Origin: Alphaproteobacteria bacterium
Lineage (GTDB): Bacteria > Pseudomonadota > Alphaproteobacteria > Rhizobiales > Aestuariivirgaceae
DNA length: 60,717 nucleotides
Assembly (NCBI GenBank): GCA_028868695.1
Contig: JAGWTZ010000015.1
Location: 1 to 60,717 of the forward strand
Reading direction: 5' to 3'
Under the pieces are notes generated by a model. The model worked only from the letters and a program-made list of their open reading frames with translations. It did not search any database and was not told the DNA's origin. This document shows positions 35,996-45,351 of the stretch, one piece after another. A program made the position numbers and the translations under genes. The stretch's first letter is position 1. Each line of letters begins with the position of its first letter.

Positions 35996-36574
35996 ATGCA
36001 GATCAAGATCACCGGCAAGCACATCGAAGTTGGCGATGGATTGCGCCAGCATATCGAAGAACGGTTGAAGAGTTTCCGCGAGAGATTTTTTGAAGGTTCG
36101 GTTCACGGCAACGTCACGCTGGAAAAGCAGCGGGGCCGCTTCCTCAGTGATTGCACGCTGCATCTGGCCACTGGCCTGCACCTGCAAGCCCATGCCGAAA
36201 ACCCCGACCCGATGGCCTGCGTGGATGCAGCACTCACCCATCTTGAAAAGCAGCTGAAGAAATACAAGCAGCGCCTGAAGGACCATCACCGCGCGCCGCG
36301 CGAGGCGCGTGAACCACGCGAAGCTGTGTCCTATGTCATTCAATATGAAGAGCACCAGGAGCAAGAGCCTGACAGCCTGCATGCGCCAGTGATCGCCGAG
36401 ACGGCGGCCACCATCCCCCAGCTTTCGGTGGGCGAGGCGGTGATGCAGCTTGATATTTCAACCACGCCTTTCGTGCTGTTCCACAACACCAAGGAAGGGC
36501 GGCTGAATGTGGTATACCGGCGCCCCGATGGCAACATCGGCTGGCTGGACCCGCGCCACCCGGCCCGCGCCTGA
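35996..36574 (+). CDS. hpf: Ribosome hibernation promoting factor, long form
   Basis: A 192-residue protein of the long HPF type. The N-terminal domain (about 1-100; MQIKITGKHIEVGDGLRQHI) binds the 30S subunit and the C-terminal domain (about 130-190; PFVLFHNTKEGRLNVVYRR) promotes 100S dimers. It silences ribosomes in stationary phase. AAGGAAC precedes ATG 35996. It is followed by ptsN with a 12-base gap. Confidence 0.95.
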   Translation: MQIKITGKHIEVGDGLRQHIEERLKSFRERFFEGSVHGNVTLEKQRGRFLSDCTLHLATGLHLQAHAENPDPMACVDAALTHLEKQLKKYKQRLKDHHRAPREAREPREAVSYVIQYEEHQEQEPDSLHAPVIAETAATIPQLSVGEAVMQLDISTTPFVLFHNTKEGRLNVVYRRPDGNIGWLDPRHPARA

Positions 36575-36586
36575 AGGACAGCCGCA

Positions 36587-37060
36587 ATGAAAATCACGGA
36601 CATCATTGATGCGCGCGCGGTGATGCCGCAGCTCAAGGCGCTCAACAAGAAGCAGGTGCTGCAGGACATTGCCCAGCAGCTGGCCAGCCTGATCGCCATT
36701 GACCAGCGCATCATTTTCGAAACGCTGCTGACGCGCGAGAAGCTGGGCTCCACCGGCCTGGGCCAGGGCATTGCCATTCCGCATGGCCGCATTCCCGGCC
36801 TTTCGCGTGTGACAGGGCTGTTCGCCAAGCTGACGCCGGCCATTGACTATGACGCGGTGGATGGCAAGCCGGTTGACTTGGTGTTTGCGCTGCTCTCGCC
36901 TGACCATGCGGGGGCTGACCATTTGACGGCGCTGGCCAAGATCTCGCGCATCATGCGGACCCCTGCCGCCCTGGCCAAGCTGCGCGCCAGCAACACCGCC
37001 GAAGCGCTCTATGCAGTGCTGACGGAACCCGTGAACACGGCCCCCGCCAGCGCGGCGTGA
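36587..37060 (+). CDS. ptsN: PTS IIA-like nitrogen regulatory protein PtsN
   Basis: A 157-residue EIIA-Ntr protein. The phosphorylated histidine is in GIAIPHGRIPG (about residue 66), and ELVxxLLxPxxxG-like VDLVFALLSPDHAGADHL follows. It is the terminal phosphate acceptor of the PTS-Ntr system (PtsP-PtsO-PtsN) that links nitrogen and carbon status with potassium and other pathways. It is the last gene of the rpoN cluster. Confidence 0.96.
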   Translation: MKITDIIDARAVMPQLKALNKKQVLQDIAQQLASLIAIDQRIIFETLLTREKLGSTGLGQGIAIPHGRIPGLSRVTGLFAKLTPAIDYDAVDGKPVDLVFALLSPDHAGADHLTALAKISRIMRTPAALAKLRASNTAEALYAVLTEPVNTAPASAA

Positions 37061-37094
37061 GGCCTTCTCACTCTTGAGGAATGCGGCTTGGCGA

Positions 37095-37730
37095 TTACTG
37101 GCTCGCCCAGATGATCCTGGCCATCCAGTCGACTTCCTTCATGTCCAGCGTCTTGGTGTCGTGGTCCTTGTTGAAGGAGGCGAGCTCGAGGGTGCGGGCG
37201 GTCTGGCGCTGCATGATCTTGGCCATCACCTGACCATCAGAAGTGCGCACCACCACGCGGTCTCCCTTGCGGATGGTGGCGGAAGGCGAGACGACGATGA
37301 TGTCGCCCTCACGGTAAACCGGCTGCATCGAATCGCCGGTGATCTCGAGGGCATAGGCGGCCGCATCGGTGACGCCGGGCACTTCGATCTCCTCCCATCC
37401 ATTGCCGGCGGGGAAACCTGAATCATCAAAGAAACCGCCCTTGCCGGCCTTGGCGAGGCCCAGCAGCGGGATCTGCTTCAGGCGCGGGGCAGCGCCCTTG
37501 CGGCTGGTGAGCAGGTCCAGAAACTCTTCAATGGAAGCGCCCGAGGCATCAAGCACGCGGTTCACCGACTCCATGGTGGGCCAGCGCGGGCGGCCATCGG
37601 GGCCCAGGCGCTTGGAAGGGTTGAACGAGGTGGGATCAAGCCCCGCCTTCTTGGCAAGGCCGGAAGCGGAAAAGCCGTAACGGTCGGCAATCGTATCAAT
37701 TGCGCCCCACACCTGCTTGTGTGTAAACAT
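37095..37730 (-). CDS. HTH regulator with S24 (LexA/CI-like) peptidase domain
   Basis: A 211-residue protein. The N-terminal HTH covers about residues 8-45 (GFSASGLAKKAGLDPTSFN), and the C-terminal S24 domain has the nucleophile serine in ITGDSMQPVYREGD and the general-base lysine in VMAKIMQR. Both residues of the Ser-Lys dyad are intact, so self-cleavage is possible; a candidate Ala-Gly bond lies in LAKAGKGG. It is convergent with ptsN. The target genes are unknown. ATG 37730 was chosen from the HTH start. Confidence 0.87.
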   Translation of the reverse strand: MFTHKQVWGAIDTIADRYGFSASGLAKKAGLDPTSFNPSKRLGPDGRPRWPTMESVNRVLDASGASIEEFLDLLTSRKGAAPRLKQIPLLGLAKAGKGGFFDDSGFPAGNGWEEIEVPGVTDAAAYALEITGDSMQPVYREGDIIVVSPSATIRKGDRVVVRTSDGQVMAKIMQRQTARTLELASFNKDHDTKTLDMKEVDWMARIIWASQ

Positions 37731-37841
37731 CGGAAAACCCCGCGAAAATAGCAAAATTGGCTTGTGTTAGGAAGTTTTACCTTGGTTTTTCGCGGCTGAC
37801 AAGGCGATTCTGCGGGTTATCCGCTGTTTCATCGAGGAGTT

Positions 37842-38189
37842 GTGGTGCCGAATATTTTCAAGATTGTCGATTCCGAGGTTTTGGCCGAGGCCCGGGAGGC
37901 CGGGCATTTCAGCGGCGCCGGCATTGACCTTCAGGATGGCTACATTCATTTCTCCACCGCCGCGCAAGTGAGGGAAACGGCGCGCCTGCATTTCGCGGGC
38001 CGGGACGGGCTGGTGATTTTCGCGGTGCCCTCAGAACGGCTGGGAGATGCACTCAAGTGGGAAGCCTCGCGCGGCGGGCAATTGTTTCCCCATCTCTATG
38101 ACGTGTTGCAGCTTGCCGACATCGCTTGGGACAAGCCGCTGCCCTGGAACGGCGTGGCGCATGATTTCCCGCCGGAGGTTTTCGCATGA
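37842..38189 (+). CDS. DUF952 family protein
   Basis: A 115-residue protein of the DUF952 family, with the characteristic DGYIHFSTAAQVRETA and FPHLYDVLQL segments. The family is thought to have a glyoxalase- or ADP-ribosyl-like small fold, but its function is not established. The start is one of two adjacent GTG codons (37842 or 37845) preceded by GAGGAG. It overlaps pyrD by four bases (ATGA), a pairing common in Hyphomicrobiales. Confidence 0.88.
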   Translation: MVPNIFKIVDSEVLAEAREAGHFSGAGIDLQDGYIHFSTAAQVRETARLHFAGRDGLVIFAVPSERLGDALKWEASRGGQLFPHLYDVLQLADIAWDKPLPWNGVAHDFPPEVFA

Positions 38190-39190
38190 GCCTTGCCTTT
38201 GACCTGGCCCGTCCGCTGCTGCACGCCCTTGAGGCCGAACAGGCGCACCGCCTGACCATCAAGGCGCTGAAACATGGGCCGCGCCTTGGCCCGGGGCCCA
38301 TCACCTCGCCCGCCTTGCAGCGCAAGGTTTTCGGCCTTGAGTTTCCCAATCCGCTGGGCCTCGCTCCCGGCTTTGACAAGAACGCCGAAGTGCCGGACGC
38401 GATGCTGGCACAAGGCTTCGGCTTTGTGGAAATCGGCACGGTGACGCCACTGCCGCAAGCCGGCAATGCGCGGCCACGGCTGTTCCGGCTGGTGGAAGAT
38501 GAAGCGGTGATCAACCGCATGGGCTTCAACAATGAGGGCCACGCCGCCGTGCTGCAAAGGCTGGTGGCGCGGCAGGCGCGCGGCGGCATTGTGGGCGTGA
38601 ACATCGGCGCCAACAAGGATTCGGCCGACAGGGCGGGAGACTATGTCAAAGGGCTGGAAGTGTTCAGCGAGGTGGCGAGCTATCTCACCATCAACATTTC
38701 CTCGCCCAACACGCCGGGCTTGCGCAACCTGCAGGGCAAGGCGGATTTGCAAGTGTTGCTGGACCGGCTGAACAAGGCGCGCAAGACGCGCGTTCCCATG
38801 CTGCTGAAGATCGCGCCAGACATGCCGCTGGCCGACCTGCAGGACATTGCCGATGTCTGCCTCACAGGTGCTGTGGATGGTGTGATCATTTCCAACACCA
38901 CCATCACCAGGCCTGCGCTGCATTCCGCGCATGGCCAGGAACTGGGCGGGCTTTCCGGCAAGCCGCTGTTTGAGCTTTCGACACTGCGGCTTTCACAATT
39001 TCACGCCATGACGGGCGGACGCATTCCGCTGATCGGGGTGGGCGGCATTTCCGATGCCGCCACCGCGCTGGAAAAATTCCGCGCCGGGGCCAGCCTGGTG
39101 CAGCTCTATTCAGCGCTGGTCTATCAGGGGCCGCGGCTCATCGGCGAGATTTGCGCCGGGCTTGATGAAGCGTTTTCAAAACGGGCTTGA
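38186..39190 (+). CDS. pyrD: Dihydroorotate dehydrogenase (quinone), class 2
   Basis: A 334-residue class-2 DHODH. It has the N-terminal membrane-associating helices (residues 1-40), GLAPGFDKNAEVPDA, GVNIGANKDS, and NISSPNTPGLRNLQ with the catalytic serine of class 2. It oxidises dihydroorotate to orotate in pyrimidine synthesis with ubiquinone as acceptor. Its last 15 bases overlap the convergent binding-protein gene. Confidence 0.97.
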   Translation: MSLAFDLARPLLHALEAEQAHRLTIKALKHGPRLGPGPITSPALQRKVFGLEFPNPLGLAPGFDKNAEVPDAMLAQGFGFVEIGTVTPLPQAGNARPRLFRLVEDEAVINRMGFNNEGHAAVLQRLVARQARGGIVGVNIGANKDSADRAGDYVKGLEVFSEVASYLTINISSPNTPGLRNLQGKADLQVLLDRLNKARKTRVPMLLKIAPDMPLADLQDIADVCLTGAVDGVIISNTTITRPALHSAHGQELGGLSGKPLFELSTLRLSQFHAMTGGRIPLIGVGGISDAATALEKFRAGASLVQLYSALVYQGPRLIGEICAGLDEAFSKRA

Positions 39191-40015
39191 GGGCAGATAG
39201 GTGCTGAGGATTTTGGCGGTGACGCCCTTTTCCTGCAGCCTGTCCAACGCCAGATCCAACGCCTGGCGCAAGGGGCCATCCTCCTTGCGCGTCATCATCA
39301 CCAGCGCGTGGGTGAAGCCGCCCTTGTCGGCGAAAGGCGCGCCATAGGGCGCACAGCAGCCGCGCGCCGCATTGCCCTTGATCCAGAAGGCCACGTGCAG
39401 CGAGTCGGCGAAGGCGAGATCAAGCCCGCCGGTGCGCAGCGCCTCAAACATCGCTTCCTCGGTGGTGAAGGGAATGAGGGTGGCGCGGTCATAGTATTTC
39501 TTGAGGAACAGTTCCTGCGCCGTGGCCTTCACATAACCCAGCCGCCGCCCGGCCAGGGCCTTGGCTTCCACGCCGCTGAAATTGCCGCCATTGCGCACCA
39601 CAAACTGCGAGTAGGAATAGTAATAGGGCCGGGTGCTTTGGATGGTGCCGGCCGCCTTGTCCGAAGCCTGCGGCCCGCCCAGCACCACATCGCCCTGCTT
39701 CTGCTCAAGGGCCTGCAACAGCGCGCCATAGGCCACGGTCTTGACCGTGCACTGGATTTTCAGCTCCACACAGGCCGCCAGACCGAGCTGAACCGAAATG
39801 CCCACGGGCCGGCCATCCAGCCCTTTGAAACTGAAGGGCGCAAAATCCTCATCGGCCAAAAGGGTGAGGTTTTGCGGCAGCTGGGCCTGGGGCGGGATTG
39901 CGGCCTTGTCGACATGCCGGAAATGGGGAAACTGCAAAACATCGGTCGCACGTGCATCAGTGGCACAAATTGCAACTATTGCGAGAACAACAACCCTGAA
40001 ATACAGCTTCAACAT
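39176..40015 (-). CDS. Periplasmic solute-binding protein (SBP family 3-like)
   Basis: A 279-residue protein with a signal peptide (about 24 residues, MLKLYFRVVVLAIVAICATD) and the bilobal binding-protein fold: NLTLLADEDFAPFSF, KQGDVVLGGPQASDKA and a GRRLGYVKAT hinge segment. It resembles amino-acid-type substrate-binding proteins. No permease or ATPase is adjacent, so it may work with a remote transporter or act as a sensor domain protein. A CCAPYG pair of cysteines could be structural. Confidence 0.82.
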   Translation of the reverse strand: MLKLYFRVVVLAIVAICATDARATDVLQFPHFRHVDKAAIPPQAQLPQNLTLLADEDFAPFSFKGLDGRPVGISVQLGLAACVELKIQCTVKTVAYGALLQALEQKQGDVVLGGPQASDKAAGTIQSTRPYYYSYSQFVVRNGGNFSGVEAKALAGRRLGYVKATAQELFLKKYYDRATLIPFTTEEAMFEALRTGGLDLAFADSLHVAFWIKGNAARGCCAPYGAPFADKGGFTHALVMMTRKEDGPLRQALDLALDRLQEKGVTAKILSTYLPSSPF

Positions 40016-40088
40016 TCTGGCAACCTATATGCGTGTTGCGCTTAGCTGACTGTCCCGGGGGCACGGTGACGGGAACCGTGGTGGGCCA

Positions 40089-41837
40089 ATGAGTATTCAA
40101 AACCAATCCTTCGCGAGGGGCGAAGTCTTGGAAAGTGATGCGCGGGGCGGAGATATAACGGCTCAAGCAGCAGTTGTCTTGCCTGAAGTGCCGCCGCCTT
40201 TGCTCAAGCGGGTGTTGCGGCACATGTCGGCCGAGGAGCGCGCGCTGGCGCTGCGCCAGCGGCTGGTGCCCATCACCTGGCTGCCGCATGTGACACTCTA
40301 TGCCGACGCTGCGCCAAGCCCGGATTGGCGGGCGCAAGACACCCCAGCGCCGGTTGTCGCCCGGATTTCAAGCGCACACTTCCTGGAGGCGGCCCGCAAA
40401 TTCCTGAAACAGGAACTGCTGGCCGAGGCAGCCAACGGCCTGCGCAGCCGCGCCCCGGTTTTTTCGGCCTTCCGCCGCATCAGCAGTGCTGAAAGCCAGG
40501 CGGGCCTTGTGTTGCTGGGGGTTGCGGTGCTGCTGGCGCTGATGTTGCCCTTCGATGTGTTTTACATCGCCTGCTGCGTGCCGCTGACGCTGCTGTTTCT
40601 GAGCATGGTCTGGCTGCGGCTCATGGCCCTGCTGGAGCCCAAACCCTTGCGGCGCATTGCCCCGGAAATGGATGACCGGCTGCTGCCAGTCTATTCGGTA
40701 CTGGTTCCGGTTTTCAGGGAAACGCGGGTTCTGCCGCAACTGCTGGGGGCGCTGATGGCGATGAACTATCCGGCCGCCAAGCTGGACATCAAGCTGATCC
40801 TTGAGGAAATAGACACCGCCATGCAGCGGGCCGTGGCGCGGCTGCAGCTTCCGGCGCATTTTGAAGTGCTGATCGTGCCCGCCGGCAAGCCGCAGACCAA
40901 GCCACGCGCCTTGAACTATGCGCTGCAATTTGCGCGCGGCCACCTGCTCACCATTTATGACGCCGAAGACATCCCCGAGCCGATGCAGTTGCGCTGTGCG
41001 GCGCGCATGTTTGCGCAACAGCCGCAAGACGTGGCCTGCCTGCAGGCCGAGCTTGCCTTCTACAACCCGAATGAAAACTGGCTGACCCGGCAATTCACGC
41101 TGGAATATGCAACGCTGTTCAAGCTCATGTTGCCGATGCTGGCGGCGCAGCGCCTGCCTCTGCCCTTGTCCGGCACCTCAAACCATTTCCGTGTTTCAGC
41201 ATTGGCCGCCGCCGATGGCTGGGACCCCTATAACGTCACCGAAGATGCCGATCTCGGCTTCCGCCTGGCGCGGCTGGGGTATCGCACCGCCGTGCTGCCC
41301 AGCATCACCTATGAAGAGGCCAACAGCCGTCTCGGCAACTGGATGCATCAGCGCAGCCGCTGGCTGAAGGGCTTCCTGCAGACCTGGCTGGTGCATATGC
41401 GCAGCCCGCGGGCGCTGGTCAGCGAGATTGGCCTTGCGGGCTTCGTGGTATTGCAAGCGACCGTGCTGGGCGTGTTTGCCGCAGCCACGCTGCACCCGCT
41501 GTTCCTGTTGGCCACCGCCTACACGCTCTATGGCGACATTTGGCATGGCGCTGAACAAAGCGAGGGCGCGCTGGCCTGGCACAGCCTGTTCATCGGCCTC
41601 CTGCTTGCCGGCATGGCTGTCAGCATGTTCAGCGGGGCGCGGGCGGCACAGATCAAGGGCCTGCGGGGCTTTGGCTTCACGGTGGCCACCATGCCATTCT
41701 ACTGGCTGCTGGCCAGCCTTGCGGGGTGGCAGGCGGTTTGGCAATTCCTGCACAAGCCCTACCACTGGAACAAGACCCAGCACGGGCTTTCGCGGTTCCA
41801 GCAAACGGCTGGCAAGGCCAGTGGCCAACGCAGCTGA
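40089..41837 (+). CDS. GT2-family glycosyltransferase, membrane-bound
   Basis: A 582-residue processive-type GT2 enzyme. After an N-terminal cytoplasmic region of about 140 residues come two membrane segments (about 140-180), then the GT domain with SVLVPVFRET, YDAED (290-294, DxD-type), TEDADLGFRL and the QxxRW motif QRSRW (421-425), and then several C-terminal membrane segments. This is the architecture of cellulose- or glucan-synthase-like enzymes, but product and donor are unknown. It is divergent from the binding-protein gene and convergent with tadC. Confidence 0.87.
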   Translation: MSIQNQSFARGEVLESDARGGDITAQAAVVLPEVPPPLLKRVLRHMSAEERALALRQRLVPITWLPHVTLYADAAPSPDWRAQDTPAPVVARISSAHFLEAARKFLKQELLAEAANGLRSRAPVFSAFRRISSAESQAGLVLLGVAVLLALMLPFDVFYIACCVPLTLLFLSMVWLRLMALLEPKPLRRIAPEMDDRLLPVYSVLVPVFRETRVLPQLLGALMAMNYPAAKLDIKLILEEIDTAMQRAVARLQLPAHFEVLIVPAGKPQTKPRALNYALQFARGHLLTIYDAEDIPEPMQLRCAARMFAQQPQDVACLQAELAFYNPNENWLTRQFTLEYATLFKLMLPMLAAQRLPLPLSGTSNHFRVSALAAADGWDPYNVTEDADLGFRLARLGYRTAVLPSITYEEANSRLGNWMHQRSRWLKGFLQTWLVHMRSPRALVSEIGLAGFVVLQATVLGVFAAATLHPLFLLATAYTLYGDIWHGAEQSEGALAWHSLFIGLLLAGMAVSMFSGARAAQIKGLRGFGFTVATMPFYWLLASLAGWQAVWQFLHKPYHWNKTQHGLSRFQQTAGKASGQRS

Positions 41838-41855
41838 TGCCGCGCCGGCGCTGGT

Positions 41856-42830
41856 TTACTTGGCGTGCATGACCAGCATGATCGACGGGCCGAGAATGAC
41901 GACAAAGATCACCGGCAGGAAGAACAGGATCATCGGCACGGTGAGCTTGGGCGGCAGGGCGGCGGCCTTCTTCTCAGCTTCCGACAGGCGTTCCTTGCGG
42001 TTTTCCTCAGCCAGCACGCGCAAGGCAGAACCCAGCGGCGTGCCGTAACGTTCAGCCTGGATCATGGCGGTGACGACGGACTTCACGGTTTCAAGGGCCG
42101 TGCGCTTGGCGAGGTTTTCCAGCGCCTTGCGGCGGTCTGGCAGATAGGCGAGTTCGGCCACGGTCAATTGCAGCTCTTCGGCCAGCGGCACGGATTGGCT
42201 GCCGATTTCCTTGGCCACGCGCTGCATGGCAGGCTCCAGCGCCATGCCGGATTCCACGCAGATGAGCAGCAGGTCAAGGCCATCCGACCACGCGGACTTC
42301 AGGGACTTCTGGCGCTTGGTGGCCATGTTCTTGACGACGACGCCGGGAATATACGAGCCCACAACCAGGCCCACCATGGCCATGGCGACGCGCATGCCAG
42401 CGCTGCTGAAGGTGGTGGCAAAAGTGGTGGAGCAATAGATGAATACGATGGTGGCGACGACCAGCGGGGCAATGACGCGCATGGCCAGGAACATGGTGAG
42501 GTGGCGCTCGCTGCGCAGGCCGGCGCTGCGCAACATCTCGCGCGAGGATTCTGCCTCGAAGACCTTCTTCAGGTTCAGAGATTCCACCAGCTGGGCATAG
42601 AGGCCTGTCGATTTCTTTTCGCGCAAGCGCACAGGGCCTGCCTCAAGGGCGGCCTTTTGCTGGGCCTTCAGGCGGTCACGCTCGTTGGCCACCAGCTTGG
42701 TGCGGGCCGCGAGCTTGTCATTCTCGAAATAGGGCGAAGCCAGGGTGACAATCGTACCGAAGGCGGCCGCGGCCGTGAACAGGACGATCAGGTTTTCAAC
42801 CTGCATGACCGTGGTGAGGAGTTGAAGCAT
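41856..42830 (-). CDS. tadC: Tad pilus inner-membrane protein TadC
   Basis: A 324-residue type II secretion F-family protein. An N-terminal membrane segment, a T2SSF domain (about 180-300, with DLLLICVESGMALEPAMQRV) and C-terminal membrane segments are visible. TadC pairs with TadB to form the inner-membrane platform of the Flp pilus. It is the last gene of the minus-strand cpa operon, 19 bases after tadB. Confidence 0.93.
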   Translation of the reverse strand: MLQLLTTVMQVENLIVLFTAAAAFGTIVTLASPYFENDKLAARTKLVANERDRLKAQQKAALEAGPVRLREKKSTGLYAQLVESLNLKKVFEAESSREMLRSAGLRSERHLTMFLAMRVIAPLVVATIVFIYCSTTFATTFSSAGMRVAMAMVGLVVGSYIPGVVVKNMATKRQKSLKSAWSDGLDLLLICVESGMALEPAMQRVAKEIGSQSVPLAEELQLTVAELAYLPDRRKALENLAKRTALETVKSVVTAMIQAERYGTPLGSALRVLAEENRKERLSEAEKKAAALPPKLTVPMILFFLPVIFVVILGPSIMLVMHAK

Positions 42831-42849
42831 TGGAGAAGCGCCCCTGCGA

Positions 42850-43851
42850 TCACATGTTGAAGTTGATCATCTTGCGCATGACCAGCACACCGGTGCTCAT
42901 CCACATGCCGCAACCGATCAGCAGCATGTGGCCGGTCTGGGTCTCAAACAGCGGGCGAAGATATTTGGGATTGAAGAAGCTCATCAGCAGCACGATGATG
43001 AAGGGCAGCGAGCCGATGATGGCGGCGGAGGATTTGGCTTCCTGCGACACGGCCTGCACCTTGGCCTTCATCTTCTTGCGGTCGCGCAGCACTTTCGACA
43101 GGTTGGCCAAGGCTTCGGAGAGGTTGCCGCCGGTCTTGGACTGGATGGTCATCACGATGGCGAGGAAGTTCACTTCCGGCAGGGGCACGCGTTCCACCAT
43201 ACGCTCGATGCCCTGGTCAATGGGGATGCCGATGCGCTGGCCTTCCACCACTTCAAGGAATTCCGGGCCCACGGGCTCGCCCTGCTCGGTCGAGATGATC
43301 TTCATGGCTTCCGACACCGGCAAGCCGGATTTCAGGCCGCGCACCAGAACGTCGATGGCGTCGGCAAAATCATTGAGGAACTTGTTTTGGCGGCGCTTGC
43401 GCAAATAGCCCAGCACCCAGCGCGGCAGGCCGAGGCCGCCGACAAACAGGCCAAGGCCGGCAACGATGGGGTTACCGATGAAGACAAGCGCCAAGGCGCC
43501 AAACAACACGCCGGCCACGGCGGAGGCCATGTAGAAGGCGCGCGGCGTGACGTCGAGACCCGCCTGCTCAAGGCGCACACGCAAGGAAAGCTTCTTTTTC
43601 TTTTTTTCCTTTTCGTTGATCTCGTTCAGCGTGTCCTGCAGCTGTTTGCGGCGCGTGTCCTTCTGGTCTTCCTGGAAGCGGGCGCGGAACGAGCTCATGC
43701 CATCGCGCTTGTTGCCGGCAATGGCCTTGACGCGGCTGGCGCTGGCCTGGCCGGAGAGCAGCGGGAAGATGATGGCGAAGATCAGGCCACCGGCGGCAAG
43801 CGCCACCATGACCACAAAGGCTGTTCCGGCGAGATCGTCTCCAAAAAACAT
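42850..43851 (-). CDS. tadB: Tad pilus inner-membrane protein TadB
   Basis: A 333-residue T2SSF-family protein with an N-terminal membrane segment, a lysine-rich cytoplasmic stretch (NEKEKKKKKLSLRVRLEQAG, about 90-110), and the F domain with DFADAIDVLVRGLKSGLPV and GGNLSEALANLSKVLRDR. With TadC it forms the platform on which the CpaF ATPase acts. It lies between cpaF and tadC with short gaps, in one operon. Confidence 0.94.
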   Translation of the reverse strand: MFFGDDLAGTAFVVMVALAAGGLIFAIIFPLLSGQASASRVKAIAGNKRDGMSSFRARFQEDQKDTRRKQLQDTLNEINEKEKKKKKLSLRVRLEQAGLDVTPRAFYMASAVAGVLFGALALVFIGNPIVAGLGLFVGGLGLPRWVLGYLRKRRQNKFLNDFADAIDVLVRGLKSGLPVSEAMKIISTEQGEPVGPEFLEVVEGQRIGIPIDQGIERMVERVPLPEVNFLAIVMTIQSKTGGNLSEALANLSKVLRDRKKMKAKVQAVSQEAKSSAAIIGSLPFIIVLLMSFFNPKYLRPLFETQTGHMLLIGCGMWMSTGVLVMRKMINFNM

Positions 43852-43869
43852 GCCTCAATCCTTCTCTCT

Positions 43870-45348
43870 TCAGTTCGCGGCCTTGATGTTGCGCTGTTCG
43901 GCCTTTTCGAGGGCGTCAGCGAGGCGGCGCTCTTCGTTGTAGTAACGCGCGCGGTCCCAGAAATGGGGGCGGGCAATGCCGGTGGCGCGGTGTTCGCCGA
44001 TGATCTTGCCATTGGCGTCTTCACCGACCACGTCATAGATGAACAGGTCCTGGGTGATGATCACGTCGCCTTCCATGCCGACCACTTCGGTGACATGGGT
44101 GATCTTGCGTGAACCATCACGCAGGCGGGTGGCCTGCACGATCACGTCGATCGAGCCGACGATCATTTCCTTGATGGTTTTCGAAGGCAGCGAGAAGCCG
44201 CCCATGGTGATCATGGACTCGAGACGCGAAATGGCTTCGCGCGGGCTGTTGGCGTGGAGCGTGCCCATCGAGCCGTCATGGCCCGTGTTCATGGCTTGCA
44301 GCAAGTCAAAGGCCTCGGGTCCGCGGACTTCGCCGACGATGATGCGTTCAGGGCGCATACGCAGGCAGTTCTTGACCAGGTCGCGCATGGTGATGGCGCC
44401 TTCGCCTTCAAGGTTCGGCGGGCGGGTTTCAAGGCGCACGACGTGGGGCTGCTGCAGCTGAAGTTCGGCTGCGTCTTCGCAGGTGATGATGCGCTCATCA
44501 TGGTCGATGCAGCCGGTGAGGCAGTTGAGCAAGGTGGTCTTGCCCGAGCCGGTGCCGCCCGAGATCAGCACGTTGCAGCGCACGCGGCCGATGATTTCGA
44601 GAATGGTGGCGCCTTCCGGGGTGATCGACTTGAACTTGGTCAGGTCAGCCAGCTTGAGGCGGTCCTTCTTGAATTTACGGATGGTGAGGGCGCAGCCGTC
44701 AATGGCCAGCGGCGGGGCGATGACGTTGACACGCGAACCGTCTGGCAAGCGGGCGTCGCAGATCGGCGAGGCTTCGTCCACGCGGCGGCCAACCTGGGAC
44801 ACGATGCGCTGGCAGATGTTGAGAAGCTGGGCGTTGTCGCGGAAGCGCACGCCCGTCTTCTGCATCTTGCCGTTGACTTCGATGAACACGGTGTTGGCGC
44901 CATTCACCATGATGTCGGCGATGTCGTCGCGCGCCAGCAGCGGCTCGAGCGGGCCATAGCCCAGCACGTCGTTGCAGATGTCTTCGAGCAGTTCTTCCTG
45001 CTCGGCAATCGACATCACCACGTCTTTGAGCGAGATGATTTCGTTGACGATGTCACGGATTTCGTCGCGCGCCGCCTCGCGGTCAAGCTGGCCCAGCTGG
45101 GTCAGGTCAATGGCGTCGATGAGCGCGTTGAAGATCGTGCTCTTGATGTCATAGTAGGAGTCAGACTTGTGGCGCGCCTCGGGCGGAGCCTTGGGCGGCT
45201 CGGGCGGCGGGGCCACCTTGGCCTGGCCAAGCTTGAGGTCCGGCACGGCGGCGCCGGCGACAGGAACGTGATGCGGCGCGGCGGCGGCCGGCTGTTGCGG
45301 CAGCACAATGCCTGGGGAATGGCCAGTATCGCTTTTTTTGCCGAACAT
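43870..45348 (-). CDS. cpaF: Flp pilus assembly ATPase CpaF (TadA)
   Basis: A 492-residue secretion ATPase. The N-terminal 60 residues are proline/alanine rich; the ATPase core has Walker [12 protein letters not shown] (about 262-272), the Asp box [10 protein letters not shown], Walker [13 protein letters not shown] and the His box [13 protein letters not shown]. It energises Flp pilus assembly from the cytoplasm. It sits three bases after cpaE in the operon cpaB-cpaC-cpaD-cpaE-cpaF-tadB-tadC. Confidence 0.97.
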   Translation of the reverse strand: MFGKKSDTGHSPGIVLPQQPAAAAPHHVPVAGAAVPDLKLGQAKVAPPPEPPKAPPEARHKSDSYYDIKSTIFNALIDAIDLTQLGQLDREAARDEIRDIVNEIISLKDVVMSIAEQEELLEDICNDVLGYGPLEPLLARDDIADIMVNGANTVFIEVNGKMQKTGVRFRDNAQLLNICQRIVSQVGRRVDEASPICDARLPDGSRVNVIAPPLAIDGCALTIRKFKKDRLKLADLTKFKSITPEGATILEIIGRVRCNVLISGGTGSGKTTLLNCLTGCIDHDERIITCEDAAELQLQQPHVVRLETRPPNLEGEGAITMRDLVKNCLRMRPERIIVGEVRGPEAFDLLQAMNTGHDGSMGTLHANSPREAISRLESMITMGGFSLPSKTIKEMIVGSIDVIVQATRLRDGSRKITHVTEVVGMEGDVIITQDLFIYDVVGEDANGKIIGEHRATGIARPHFWDRARYYNEERRLADALEKAEQRNIKAAN

Positions 45349-45351
45349 TTC

